DNA from: Chloroflexota bacterium | GTDB taxonomy: Bacteria; Chloroflexota; Anaerolineae; Anaerolineales; UBA4823 | Assembly: GCA_029782365.1 (NCBI GenBank) | Contig: JAKOUW010000120.1 | Coordinates: 1 to 64,000, forward strand | DNA: 64,000 nucleotides | Direction: 5' to 3' | Shown here: piece by piece, positions 32,929 through 42,013 of the stretch | How the letters are laid out: each line of letters starts with the position of its first letter | Position numbering within the stretch: position 1 is the first letter of the stretch | Program-made: the position numbers and the translations under genes | The notes under the pieces: model-generated | Told to the model about the DNA's origin: nothing | The model's database searches: none | The model's input: the letters and a program-made list of their open reading frames with translations, nothing else

Positions 32929-34134
32929 GTGCCAAAATTTCATTTCATTGAAAAAGCGATCACAATTCAAAAATTGCCCTGGAACAAACCATTAGATACC
33001 TGGACAGGAACTGTCCCGCAGGTAGTGGAACTGCCGCGCGGCGAGTCCAGGCATGTGGTCACGTTTATCAGCCTGGATAATTCATTGTACGCGTTGAAAG
33101 TCCTGCCAGCTGGCGGCGGTAAACAAGAGCTGGAACTGCTGCGCAATGCCCAGGAGCTTCGCTTGCCAACAGTGACACCTTATGGCCTGGTTCTTCTGGA
33201 TGACGGTTCGGAAGTGCTGATCACCCGTTACCTGGAACGTTCGCTGCCATATCTGACATTATTTAAAAGCCCATCATTGGAGCGTTATCGCCAGCACTTG
33301 CTCGATGCCATGGCGGGCATGTTGGTGCAGCTGCACCTGGCCGGGTTTTATTGGGGAGATTGTTCGCTCTCGAATACATTGTTCCGCCGAGATGCCGGCA
33401 TTTTACAGGCTTACCTGGTGGATGCAGAATGCTCTGAATTCTTTCCTGGCCCTTTGAGCGCCGATTTAAGAGTGAAAGATCTTGAACTAATGGAGAACAA
33501 CGTCCAGGCCGATTTGAGTTTCTTAGCCTCGGAAAGCAGCCTGCCAGAGGGCTTCAGTTATTATGACAGCGGCGCGCTAATCCGCCAAAAATACCACCAG
33601 TTATGGGATGTGGTCACCAAGGCAGAGACTATAGGACAAGGAGAAAATTACCGGATCAATGAACGTATGCGGCAGTTAAACGCCTTAGGCTTTTCGGCGC
33701 GCGATGTTCAGCTCGCTCCCTCTCCGATGGGGGACCAACTGCGGCTCAAAATTTCGGTTACAGACCGCAGTTACCATCGCGATCGTTTAATGGATATGAC
33801 CGGGCTGCGTGTGGAGCAAATGCAGGCGCGCAAGTTGGTGAATGAAATTGAAGAGCTGCGCGCCAGGCTTTCACAGGAACGCGGCCAAAATGTGCCGATT
33901 GAGGCCGCTGCATTCTATTGGTTGGAGCAGGTGTACAAACCAACCATGCTAGAACTGAAACCGCTGGCTGAACAACGCCAGCTCCAACAAGATGAGGCCA
34001 ATCCGGTGCTCAATACCGATCCGGTAGAATTGTACTGCCAGGTGTTGGAACACAAATGGTTCCTTTCCGAGCGCGCTCAACACGACGTGGGACATCAGCT
34101 TGCTCTGGAAGATTATATTCGCCAATTCGGATGA
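32929..34134 (+). CDS. DUF4032 domain protein (kinase-like fold)
   Basis: This 401-residue protein resembles DUF4032. Residues about 20-185 look like a small lipopolysaccharide-kinase-type fold, with Y-A-L-K-V-L (Lys at the ATP site), H-L-A-G-F-Y-W-G-D-C-S-L-S-N-T-L (catalytic-loop-like, Asp near 144) and Y-L-V-D-A-E (D-x-E in place of DFG, near 163). The DUF4032 region proper follows (about 220-385, with H-R-D-R-L and L-E-H-K-W). Substrate and role are unknown. The GTG start is forced by an upstream in-frame stop. Confidence 0.8.
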   Translation: MPKFHFIEKAITIQKLPWNKPLDTWTGTVPQVVELPRGESRHVVTFISLDNSLYALKVLPAGGGKQELELLRNAQELRLPTVTPYGLVLLDDGSEVLITRYLERSLPYLTLFKSPSLERYRQHLLDAMAGMLVQLHLAGFYWGDCSLSNTLFRRDAGILQAYLVDAECSEFFPGPLSADLRVKDLELMENNVQADLSFLASESSLPEGFSYYDSGALIRQKYHQLWDVVTKAETIGQGENYRINERMRQLNALGFSARDVQLAPSPMGDQLRLKISVTDRSYHRDRLMDMTGLRVEQMQARKLVNEIEELRARLSQERGQNVPIEAAAFYWLEQVYKPTMLELKPLAEQRQLQQDEANPVLNTDPVELYCQVLEHKWFLSERAQHDVGHQLALEDYIRQFG

Positions 34135-34156
34135 CCAAAAATTTATCCCTTTTTAC

Positions 34157-34191
34157 TTGCGTAGTTTTCCTGCCTAACATACAATAAGCCT
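34157..34191 (+). promoter_or_regulatory. Promoter with -10 six bases from the kinase start codon
   Basis: TTGCGT at 34157-34162 and TACAAT at 34180-34185 are separated by 17 bp; six bases then lead to ATG 34192. An in-frame TAG at 34162-34164 excludes an upstream start, and there is no ribosome-binding site, so a leaderless transcript is predicted. Confidence 0.55.
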
Positions 34192-37100
34192 ATGGTAACG
34201 GCTGTAAAACAGGAGCGCCCGCTGATAAAGGTGTTAAATCAGGCAGGCACCTGGCTGGTGGTCAGCTTTCTGCTGTTCGCGGCAGGCGTGTTAGTGACTG
34301 CCTTAGCCCTGGCGGCGCGCTGGTTGGCTCAACCATTTCCTGGGATATTCACCGAAAGGGGAGTGGTCACGGTATCGACTGCGCCGATCCAGCCTGGATC
34401 TTGGGATTTGTATAACCAAGGGGTGCGTTTTGGAATGGTGATCCAGGAGGTGGATGATACGCCCCTTCGCCAGGCTGGAGACCTGAACCGCATTTTGTCC
34501 CAGCACAAGATTGGCGATAAGGTCACTCTGGAAGTGCTCAACCGGCAGGGCCAGGCAACTGCGTTTACAGTTACATTACAGGCTTTCCCCCTGCTCGATT
34601 TATTGAGCTACTTTATCCTCCCGTTTGTCATCGGCTTGATTTTTCTGGCAACGGGTGTTTGGGTATTTGGTTTCCAGCGGCGAGATGCGACCGGTCGAGC
34701 GTACGCGATGTTTGCTTCAGTGGTGGCGATTGGAGTAAGCTCGTTTTTCGATGTGTACACCAGCACAAGCCTGACCTTAATCTGGACATTTTCTGTCGCG
34801 TTTTTGGGCGGTACCCTGATCAACATGGGCTTGTATTTCCCGGATGAAGAAGGCCAGATTATCCAGCGATTCCCGCTTTTGCGCTGGGCGGCATTCTTGC
34901 CAAGTCTTGTGATTTTTTTATTCACAATCCCCATGATATTCGATTACCAACACCCTCTGGCGTATGCCGATGGTTGGGGGTTAAGCTATCTTTACACATT
35001 TTGCGCGTATGCATTCTTCCTGGGACGCATGGCTTTCCGCATACAGAGGGCTGAAACGCCGATTGTGCGGGAACAATCGCGCCTCATCTTGGTTGGTGCA
35101 GCAGTCGGTTTTGCTCCGCTGGCGTTGTACATGGTTTTAGATTTGATCACAATCGTGACAGGTAAATATACACAAGTTGCTTTTTCGCCTTTCTTATTGG
35201 TTTTTCTGGTGGTTTTTGCCTTGATGACGACCTACGCCATCGCCCGTTACCGGTTGTTGGAAGCCGATTTTCTGGCTACTCAGGTGATCGTGTATGGAAC
35301 ATTGACTTTTCTGGCGGCGATTAGCTACGCGCTCTTCGTCACCGGCCTGACGTTGATGTTCGGTTCGACAATTACCAGTAATAACCCTTACCTGATCGGA
35401 GTTTTTATCTTTTTGTTGGCAGTCTTACTGCAGCCGCTGCGCGAACGCCTTCAGCAAATGATCGACCAGACCTTCGGGCGGGCGCAAATGCGATATCGCC
35501 AGGCTGCGCAGGTATTCGGACACGATTTAATTCAAGCACAGGATGCGCGCATGATCACCAATTTACTGCGGCGCACCATAGAAGAGACGCTATCGCCGTT
35601 TCAACTGCACATTTTCTTGTACGATTTGCACAGCGAACAATATACCGCCGTGCCGGATGAAAATGGCAAACCCACGAGTGATCTGTATTTTTCTCCCACC
35701 AATTCCTTGGTCAAAACCCTCGAAGGGCGCCGAGGTGCGCTTTTTCTTGCCGACCTGCACACGTTGCCCCCAACCCTGGAAGAAGAACGCGCTCGCCTTT
35801 CCTTGATCGGCGACCAGCTTTATTTGCCTCTGGCTGGCCGCAGCCACCTGGCTGGCTGGTTAAGTTTAAGTGTACGCCGCTCAGGACTGCCTTATACGAC
35901 ACGCGAAGTAAGCTTTCTCGAATCATTGGCCAATCCGGCCGCACTGGCATTTGAGCGCGCCCAGGTTGTTGCCGACCTTGAACGGCGCGTGCAGGCATTG
36001 AATGTTCTCACCCGCCTGTCCCAGGGCGTTAATGTTACGGTGGCTTTCGATGATATCCTAGAGTTGATTTATGCTCAAACCTACCAGGTTTTGCCTACGC
36101 TGGATTTCAGGATCACTTTGAAAGACTCTTTCAGTGATACACTCTACCACGTTTTCTGCCTCGAAAATGATGAGCGTTTGCGCGAGCAAGAAAATCGGCC
36201 CTTGCCGGTCGGGCAGGGTCTGGAACGCGATATCCTGCGCACACGGCGGGCAACCATCACCGATGATTATGAACGTGAATGCCGCAATCGCGGTGTGCTA
36301 CCTGCCGTCAAAGGTTTATTTGCCTGGATCGGCGTCCCGCTGAACACTGGCAGCGAGACGATTGGGGTGATGGCGCTTGGCAGCCGGAATAGTTACACGA
36401 TTTATACCTCTGAACAAGCCAGTTTGTTGCAGGCGATTGCCGACCAAGCGGCAGGCGCAATTGTAAAAGCTCGTCTCCTCCAGGAATCTGAGCGCCGCAC
36501 CCGCCAATTGACTACCCTGAACGAAGTGGCGCGCAGCTTGAGCTCCACTCTAGAACTGGCGCCGCTCTTTAATCAAATCCTGAAAAGTGCCGTGGAAATC
36601 TTGAACTGCGTGGCTGGCAGCTTGTTGCTGGTGGATCCAGCCAGCGGAGAAATGAGTTTCGAAGCGGCGGTTGGTCCGGTAGCAGATAATTTTATCGGCA
36701 CCCGATTGCCAGCAGGGACAGGCCTGGTTGGCAAGGCAGTAACCAGCCGCCAGGCGATCATTGTCAATGATGTGCGGCGCGCCAAGGATTGGTTCGACAA
36801 GCCAGACCAGGAAAGTGGTTTTACCACCAATGATGTTTTGGTGGTGCCAATGTTGTATAAAGAGGAAGTGACCGGAGTGATCGAGGTCATCAACCGCAAA
36901 GATGACCTGCCATTTACGCCTGATGACCAGGATTTGTTAACCGCGTTTGCAAGCCAGGCAGCGGTTGCGCTTGAAAATGCCCGGCTTTATACACAGACAG
37001 ACCAGACTTTGGCGGCGCGTGTGGAAGAGCTTTCTGTGATGCAACGCATTGACCGGGAATTAAATGCCAGTCTGGATGTCAACCGTGCCATGAAGTTAAC

Positions 37101-38229
37101 CCTGGATTGGGCTATGCGCCAGTCTGACTCAAACGCAGGATTGGTTGGCATGCTCGAGTCTGACACGATGAAGGTGATTGCCCAGCAGGGCTATGAGATA
37201 GAACTGCCAGATGCAGAAGCCACCCTGCCTCTGGACTTTCCCACATTGAAGGCTTCTATTGAGACCGGATTACCTCAGCATGTGTTGGTGCACGAAAACG
37301 GAAATGGAAGGACTGCCATCCTGAGCGGAGCCAGGGAGCATCTGGTGGTGCCCTTCCGCCGCGAGACGAGCGTAGTTGGACTGCTTTTGTTAGAAAGCAT
37401 TGAACCCGGACGATATAGTGAAGAAAACCTGGAATTCTTGACACGTTTGATGGATCATGCCTCGATCGCCATTGCCAACGCCCGCCTGTACGCAGATGTC
37501 CAGGAAGCAAATAAAGCCAAGTCGGATTTTATTTCTTTTGTCGCCCATGAACTGAAAAACCCGATGACATCCATTCGCGGCTTTTCAGATTTGCTGGCAG
37601 CGGGAGTGGTTGGCCCGGTGAATGAAAACCAGGCCAATTTCCTCGGTACAATCCGCTCAAATGTGGAACGGATGGCAACCCTGGTTTCAGACCTGGCCGA
37701 TATTTCGCGCATTGAGGCCGGCCGGCTGAACTTAAACTTTACTGCTGTGGATGTAGCCGGCGTGGTGAGGGAAGTGACTCGCTCCCTGGCGCGCCAGGTG
37801 GAAGAGAAAAAACAGGTTTTAGAAATTCGGATTGCACCCGAGACGCCATTAATGTGGGGTGACGAAACGCGGTTGATCCAGGTTGTCACCAACCTGATCA
37901 GCAATGCCAGTAAATATTCACCCTCCGAAGCGAGAATCATGGTCAGCGCACAGGTCGCCGACAATGTATGGAGCGGTGGTTCACCAAAAGTGATCCATTT
38001 ATCGGTGCAGGATAATGGTTATGGCATCAGCCAGGAGAATCAGTCCAAGATATTCCAAAAATTCTACCGCTCGGATGACCAGAAAGTGCGCGATGCCCCG
38101 GGAACAGGGTTGGGTCTGAATATCACCCGCCAACTTGTGGAACTGCAGGGCGGCAAGATCTGGTTTGAAAGTGAATATCGGGTAGGCACAACCTTCCATA
38201 TCACCATCCCAGTTGCTGAAACTGCCTAG
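34192..38229 (+). CDS. Large membrane sensor histidine kinase: PDZ-like, 7+TM, four GAF, HisKA
   Basis: This protein has 1345 residues. One N-terminal helix (about 20-43) is followed by an extracytoplasmic PDZ-like segment (about 65-125, with G-V-R-F-G-M-V-I-Q-E-V-D-D), then eight or so helices to about 405. Four GAF-like domains follow (about 445-1105). The core is HisKA with F-V-A-H-E-L-K-N-P-M (about 1117) and HATPase with N-L-I-S-N-A-S-K-Y and G-T-G-L-G-L-N. The N-terminal layout resembles ComP-like kinases. No response regulator is adjacent; the next gene is an HTH-repeat protein. Confidence 0.87.
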   Translation: MVTAVKQERPLIKVLNQAGTWLVVSFLLFAAGVLVTALALAARWLAQPFPGIFTERGVVTVSTAPIQPGSWDLYNQGVRFGMVIQEVDDTPLRQAGDLNRILSQHKIGDKVTLEVLNRQGQATAFTVTLQAFPLLDLLSYFILPFVIGLIFLATGVWVFGFQRRDATGRAYAMFASVVAIGVSSFFDVYTSTSLTLIWTFSVAFLGGTLINMGLYFPDEEGQIIQRFPLLRWAAFLPSLVIFLFTIPMIFDYQHPLAYADGWGLSYLYTFCAYAFFLGRMAFRIQRAETPIVREQSRLILVGAAVGFAPLALYMVLDLITIVTGKYTQVAFSPFLLVFLVVFALMTTYAIARYRLLEADFLATQVIVYGTLTFLAAISYALFVTGLTLMFGSTITSNNPYLIGVFIFLLAVLLQPLRERLQQMIDQTFGRAQMRYRQAAQVFGHDLIQAQDARMITNLLRRTIEETLSPFQLHIFLYDLHSEQYTAVPDENGKPTSDLYFSPTNSLVKTLEGRRGALFLADLHTLPPTLEEERARLSLIGDQLYLPLAGRSHLAGWLSLSVRRSGLPYTTREVSFLESLANPAALAFERAQVVADLERRVQALNVLTRLSQGVNVTVAFDDILELIYAQTYQVLPTLDFRITLKDSFSDTLYHVFCLENDERLREQENRPLPVGQGLERDILRTRRATITDDYERECRNRGVLPAVKGLFAWIGVPLNTGSETIGVMALGSRNSYTIYTSEQASLLQAIADQAAGAIVKARLLQESERRTRQLTTLNEVARSLSSTLELAPLFNQILKSAVEILNCVAGSLLLVDPASGEMSFEAAVGPVADNFIGTRLPAGTGLVGKAVTSRQAIIVNDVRRAKDWFDKPDQESGFTTNDVLVVPMLYKEEVTGVIEVINRKDDLPFTPDDQDLLTAFASQAAVALENARLYTQTDQTLAARVEELSVMQRIDRELNASLDVNRAMKLTLDWAMRQSDSNAGLVGMLESDTMKVIAQQGYEIELPDAEATLPLDFPTLKASIETGLPQHVLVHENGNGRTAILSGAREHLVVPFRRETSVVGLLLLESIEPGRYSEENLEFLTRLMDHASIAIANARLYADVQEANKAKSDFISFVAHELKNPMTSIRGFSDLLAAGVVGPVNENQANFLGTIRSNVERMATLVSDLADISRIEAGRLNLNFTAVDVAGVVREVTRSLARQVEEKKQVLEIRIAPETPLMWGDETRLIQVVTNLISNASKYSPSEARIMVSAQVADNVWSGGSPKVIHLSVQDNGYGISQENQSKIFQKFYRSDDQKVRDAPGTGLGLNITRQLVELQGGKIWFESEYRVGTTFHITIPVAETA

Positions 38230-38358
38230 CCAGATCTGACGATTGAAAATTTTTTCAACCATTAATTGAGTCTGCTTTTCGTCTAACCTGACGGACATCC
38301 GAACTCAACCAGGGATTGATTGCTTTTTTGGTTTTGTATGCTAGAGTTATTAACGTTA

Positions 38359-38373
38359 GCGCTGGTTCAGCGC
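38359..38373. promoter_or_regulatory. GCGCTG inverted repeat upstream of the HTH-repeat gene
   Basis: GCGCTG-GTT-CAGCGC is a perfect 6-bp inverted repeat 44 bases before the HTH gene start. It lies downstream of a weak -35/-10 pair (TTGATT 38316, TATGCT 38337, spacer only 15). It could be an operator for the XRE-type protein it precedes, or an mRNA hairpin. An A/T-rich inverted repeat near 38243-38258 may end the kinase transcript. Confidence 0.35.
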
Positions 38374-38416
38374 AGGCATTTCTGCAGAATGTTTGGTTTT
38401 TAAAATAAGGATGGCA

Positions 38417-39703
38417 ATGATGATCGATTCGCATAAAACAGGCGCATTCATCTCTCGGATGCGCCGAGAAAAGGATTGGACCCAACTTGACCTGGCCGAA
38501 CGCTTGCATGTGACTCCACAGGCCGTATCGCGTTGGGAGACAGGCGAGTCTTTCCCTGATCTCAATACCCTGGTCCAGTTAGGCCAGCTCCTGCAGATTA
38601 GCGTGGATGACCTGTTGAAAGCAGAACGTAGTACAAACACTCCCCTGGTCCAGCCTACCCCGGCAGACCTGGTGGTGGCTGAGCTGGCGAAAGGTCGGCC
38701 TGAAAATGCCGCCCAGATGATAAAAGAGAACCAGGCCGGCTTCCAGGCGGTGGTAGATGCCGCCCCCTTGACCCGGCCGAGCACATTGGAAAAGGTGATT
38801 GCAAATATGTCTGGATTCCATCTATCCATCGAACAAATTGTCGGGCTGGCGCCCTTCGTTGGCCAGGAAATGCTCAACTCTCTAGTGGATGGCTCAGGTG
38901 ATGAGCCTATCGATCCCAACCTGGTCGCTGAACTGGCGCCGTTTTTGGGTAAAGACGGATTGGATAAAATGGTTGCTCGTGTGCTCAACGGCGAAATCGA
39001 GGCCAGCCTGTTGGCTGAATTGGCCCCCTTTCTCAGCCAGGAGAGCCTCGATCAATTGGTGGAGCATCTTCAAGATGGCAGCCTGACAGACGACCAATTG
39101 AGTGAACTGGCGCCTTTCCTGAGCAAAGATACGCTGAACAATCTGGTCAGTCGGGTGTTGACAGGAGAAATTCACAGCGAGGTATTGATCCAACTGGCGC
39201 CTTTCTTGAAGCAGGAGAGCCTGGATAAGCTGGCCCTGGGCGCGGCAGCCGATCAGATCAACCACCAATTGTTAGCCGAGCTGGCGCCGTTCTTAAGTAA
39301 AGCGACGCTTGATTCTCTGGTCGAAAAAGCTGTGGATGGCGGAATTGATGGGAGTTTGCTGATAGAATTGGCTCCTTTCCTTGGAAAGGCCGCATTGGAT
39401 AAACTTGTGATGCGGATCGAGGATGGGAAACTGGATATTTCCATGGTTGAAGAGCTGGCACCATTTCTTTCCAAAGAAACGTTGGACAAGATAGTTGACC
39501 AGGTAGCATCCGGTGGATTAGATGCCAGTCACCTGGCTGATCTTGGGCCATTCCTCAGTCGTGAAACGCTCAAGAAAGTGCTGCAGTTTGTTGAACAAGG
39601 CACGTTGAGCGCCGACGTGATCGTAGAATTGGCGCCTTTTCTTGACAAGGAAACCCTGACTGAAATTATTCGCAACAGCATGAAGAAAACCCCGCAGGAG
39701 TGA
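38417..39703 (+). CDS. XRE-family HTH protein with ten 29-residue helical repeats
   Basis: From ATG 38417 (AAGG six bases upstream) the product has 428 residues. Residues about 10-65 are a canonical XRE helix-turn-helix (W-T-Q-L-D-L-A-E-R-L, then T-P-Q-A-V-S-R-W-E). A linker (about 70-140) follows. From residue 142 to the end lie ten tandem repeats of 29 residues with consensus L-A-P-F-L-S-K-E-T-L-D-K-L-V followed by a variable helix and G-x-I/L-D. The pattern suggests an alpha-helical solenoid for protein binding or ligand sensing. It is followed by a strong terminator. Targets are unknown. Confidence 0.85.
   Translation: MMIDSHKTGAFISRMRREKDWTQLDLAERLHVTPQAVSRWETGESFPDLNTLVQLGQLLQISVDDLLKAERSTNTPLVQPTPADLVVAELAKGRPENAAQMIKENQAGFQAVVDAAPLTRPSTLEKVIANMSGFHLSIEQIVGLAPFVGQEMLNSLVDGSGDEPIDPNLVAELAPFLGKDGLDKMVARVLNGEIEASLLAELAPFLSQESLDQLVEHLQDGSLTDDQLSELAPFLSKDTLNNLVSRVLTGEIHSEVLIQLAPFLKQESLDKLALGAAADQINHQLLAELAPFLSKATLDSLVEKAVDGGIDGSLLIELAPFLGKAALDKLVMRIEDGKLDISMVEELAPFLSKETLDKIVDQVASGGLDASHLADLGPFLSRETLKKVLQFVEQGTLSADVIVELAPFLDKETLTEIIRNSMKKTPQE
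38840..39688 (+). repeat. Tandem 87-bp coding repeats (29-residue units)
   Basis: Ten units begin at 38840 and every 87 bases after, each opening with a codon block for x-x-L-A/G-P-F-L/V. The DNA is much more diverged than the protein (different Leu, Ala and Pro codons are used), so the repeats are old and held by selection on the protein rather than recent slippage. Confidence 0.85.
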
Positions 39704-39710
39704 GAAAGTG

Positions 39711-39740
39711 AAGGCTGGCCAGAAAACGGCCAGCCTTTTT
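39711..39740 (+). terminator. Intrinsic terminator after HTH-repeat gene
   Basis: AAGGCTGGCC (39711-39720) pairs with GGCCAGCCTT (39728-39737) across a seven-base loop, followed by five T. It separates the plus-strand gene from the convergent TrpRS-like gene. Confidence 0.88.
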
Positions 39741-39747
39741 ACTTTAG

Positions 39748-40677
39748 TTAGGAGAAAGAAGTCCGGTTTGCTGGGATGCTTTCCATGGCCAGTCTCAGTT
39801 CCTGAATATTCTGCCTGGCGATGGTGCGGCCGCGCCGTAAACCGGCCGCCAGAACTGCATCTAATTCGCCGGGCGCGGCCAGCCACTTGGCGCGTTTGAC
39901 ACGCAGAGAATGCAGACCCTCGTTAATCCCTTCGCCGAGCAGCTTGTGCAGTTCTTCTTCAGAGAGGTCGCCTCGATCGAAGCTGGTGAGCACACGCGTT
40001 TGCTCGGCTGGCTCATGGATAAAATGCTCCACATATCTTTGCAAGACATTTTTCGGCAGCCGGTTTATTTTCGCCTGCGTCTCTTCTTCGCTGTCTTTTA
40101 GCCAGATAGCATTGTTGCGAGCAGTGAACATCGGCTGGCCATCAACACCAGGCAACTGGCTGGTTGGAAGCGGCAGCCAGGAGATCGTCGGCAGGTTGAG
40201 ATTGTAGCGAGCATTGATACGCTGTACCAGGATGCTGGCCAGGTCACCGGCGCTGCGAGAGCTGGGATACGCCGGAGTGTGAGTAGCCGCAAACAATAAC
40301 AGCAGGGCTGATTCTGGCAGTGTCTCGCTTGCACCGGGAAGAGGGCTGACCGGTTCATCTTCAACCAACGGCTGGAGAATCTTAACCATTTGGTCCAGTT
40401 CCATCAGTTGAGAAAGCTGGACGATCACCGATTCGTTCGGGCTCAAACCAGCGGCCAACCAGCCTGCCAGCAGTTCATGGATATTCTTTTTCTTTTGTTG
40501 ATCTACCGCGCTGCCTGGTGCTCCATCAGCAATGATAAACAAGGTTTCATAATGTTCTTGAAAATTCGTTACCGGCAATAAAGAGCCGACGAGCTGCCCA
40601 ATGTGCAAGGGACCGATGGGCCGCTGTGAGAAAACAATTCTGCCAAGGCAAGGGTTATCGAAAATTGGTGATTCCAT
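39748..40677 (-). CDS. Tryptophanyl-tRNA synthetase-like protein lacking KMSKS
   Basis: This 309-residue protein is related to TrpRS. The class I start R-I-V-F-S-Q-R-P-I-G-P-L-H-I-G-Q-L keeps the HIGH-type motif (His25-Ile-Gly), and the dimer-region P-G-V-D-G is present. Where TrpRS has KMSKS after that segment, this protein reads M-F-T-A-R (183-187) before N-N-A-I-W-L-K-D-S. The length is close to TrpRS (about 330). GGAG six bases upstream favours ATG 40677. The loss of KMSKS argues against normal aminoacylation. It sits 26 bp after folA on the same strand. Confidence 0.75.
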   Translation of the reverse strand: MESPIFDNPCLGRIVFSQRPIGPLHIGQLVGSLLPVTNFQEHYETLFIIADGAPGSAVDQQKKKNIHELLAGWLAAGLSPNESVIVQLSQLMELDQMVKILQPLVEDEPVSPLPGASETLPESALLLLFAATHTPAYPSSRSAGDLASILVQRINARYNLNLPTISWLPLPTSQLPGVDGQPMFTARNNAIWLKDSEEETQAKINRLPKNVLQRYVEHFIHEPAEQTRVLTSFDRGDLSEEELHKLLGEGINEGLHSLRVKRAKWLAAPGELDAVLAAGLRRGRTIARQNIQELRLAMESIPANRTSFS

Positions 40678-40703
40678 GTGTTTCTCCACACCCGTTCCGC
40701 ATC

Positions 40704-41210
40704 TTAAAATTCTTGCGGCGGTTTAATCCGGTCGATGATTTTATAATAATAAGCAAACTGGTCGCCAGGCTCGGCGATATACCTGCACTCAGTTTCCTGC
40801 CAGTCAGCAGGCTGTAGCCGGGGAAAAAAAGCATCTGCAGAACCATTCGATTGCACTACGGTTGCATAGACCCGCCCGGCAAATGGAAGCGCCTGGGCGT
40901 AAATTTGTCCGCCGCCGATTACAAAACATTCGGTTTCACCATGCTGCGCCGCCAGGCGAACTGCCTGCGCCAGCGAGGAGGCTACCAGCGCCTCAGCGGC
41001 TCTGAAGTCGCTCTGGTGTGTAATAATTATACTCTGCCTGCCGGGAAGTGGGCGCCCAATTGCTTCCCAGGTTTTACGCCCCATCACGATGTGATGGCCC
41101 ATCGTCAACTTCTTAAAGCGCTTTTGATCGCTGGGCAGCCGCCACGGCAGAGCTCCGTTCCATCCAATTCCCAGGTTTAAATCATAAGCTACAACCAGTG
41201 AAATAATCAT
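40704..41210 (-). CDS. folA: Dihydrofolate reductase
   Basis: This 168-residue DHFR carries [14 protein letters not shown] (about 17-30) containing the active-site Trp and Asp region, the cofactor motifs G-R-K-T-W-E-A-I-G (about 46) and V-I-G-G-G-Q-I-Y (about 98). It reduces dihydrofolate with NADPH, regenerating the cofactor consumed by ThyA. It overlaps thyA by 4 bp (ATGA), the expected functional pair. Confidence 0.95.
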   Translation of the reverse strand: MIISLVVAYDLNLGIGWNGALPWRLPSDQKRFKKLTMGHHIVMGRKTWEAIGRPLPGRQSIIITHQSDFRAAEALVASSLAQAVRLAAQHGETECFVIGGGQIYAQALPFAGRVYATVVQSNGSADAFFPRLQPADWQETECRYIAEPGDQFAYYYKIIDRIKPPQEF

Positions 41211-42001
41211 ACTGCGATAGGTGCTTTGATCCCAGGATGAGCCTGATAGTTTTCGAGCTGGAAATCTGCATACGAAAAATCGAAGATTGAGGTGACCGCC
41301 GGATTCAACTTGAGCGTGGGCAGTGAATATGGTTGGCGACTGAGCTGCAGGCGAGCTTGTTCGATGTGATTGAGGTAAAGATGAGCATCGCCGAGCGTGT
41401 GGATAAATTCTCCTACCTGCAGATCACAAACCTGCGCGATCATATAGGTTAACAGGGCATAGGAAGCGATATTGAATGGCACACCCAGGAATACATCGGC
41501 TGATCGTTGGTAGAGCTGGCACGACAAACGCCCTTCTGCTACATAAAACTGGAACAAGACATGGCATGGTGGGAGGGCCATTTTCCCGATTTCTGGGACA
41601 TTCCAGGCCGAAACCACCAAGCGGCGCGAGTTGGGGGTTTTGCGAATATTATCGATCAACATAGCAATCTGATCGGTCACCTGTCCATCCGCGCCGCGCC
41701 AGGAGCGCCACTGCACGCCGTATACCGGCCCCAGCTCGCCCCGGTCATCCGCCCATTCGTCCCAAATCGAGACGTTATTTTCTTTCAAGAATTGTATGTT
41801 CGATTCGCCTCGTAAGAACCACAATAATTCATAAGCAATCGATTTGAAATGCAGTTTTTTGGTAGTTAACAGAGGGAATCCCTGCCTCAGGTCAAAGCGC
41901 ATCTGGTAACCGAAAACGGAAAGCGTACCGGTACCTGTCCTGTCGGTTTTGCGTGCACCATGGTCGATAATATGTTGAAGTAAAGCTAAATAGGTTTGCA
42001 T
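41207..42001 (-). CDS. thyA: Thymidylate synthase
   Basis: This 264-residue ThyA-type thymidylate synthase shows D-R-T-G-T-G-T near the N-terminus (phosphate-binding Arg), active-site P-P-C-H (nucleophile about Cys146), the R-S-A-D-V-F-L-G dUMP-binding segment and H-L-Y-L-N-H. It methylates dUMP with methylene-tetrahydrofolate, producing dihydrofolate for FolA. The length equals the E. coli enzyme. It is the first gene of the thyA-folA-TrpRS-like run. Confidence 0.96.
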   Translation of the reverse strand: MQTYLALLQHIIDHGARKTDRTGTGTLSVFGYQMRFDLRQGFPLLTTKKLHFKSIAYELLWFLRGESNIQFLKENNVSIWDEWADDRGELGPVYGVQWRSWRGADGQVTDQIAMLIDNIRKTPNSRRLVVSAWNVPEIGKMALPPCHVLFQFYVAEGRLSCQLYQRSADVFLGVPFNIASYALLTYMIAQVCDLQVGEFIHTLGDAHLYLNHIEQARLQLSRQPYSLPTLKLNPAVTSIFDFSYADFQLENYQAHPGIKAPIAV

Positions 42002-42013
42002 CTGGTTTTACCT

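Noticed and set aside
38243-38258. A/T-rich inverted repeat after the giant kinase as a firm terminator
   Set aside because: The stem is almost all A-T pairs and would be unstable; noted only as a possibility.
38840-39688. Periodic 87-bp repeats as a possible CRISPR or satellite array
   Set aside because: The units are diverged in DNA but conserved as codons in one long frame, so they are protein repeats.
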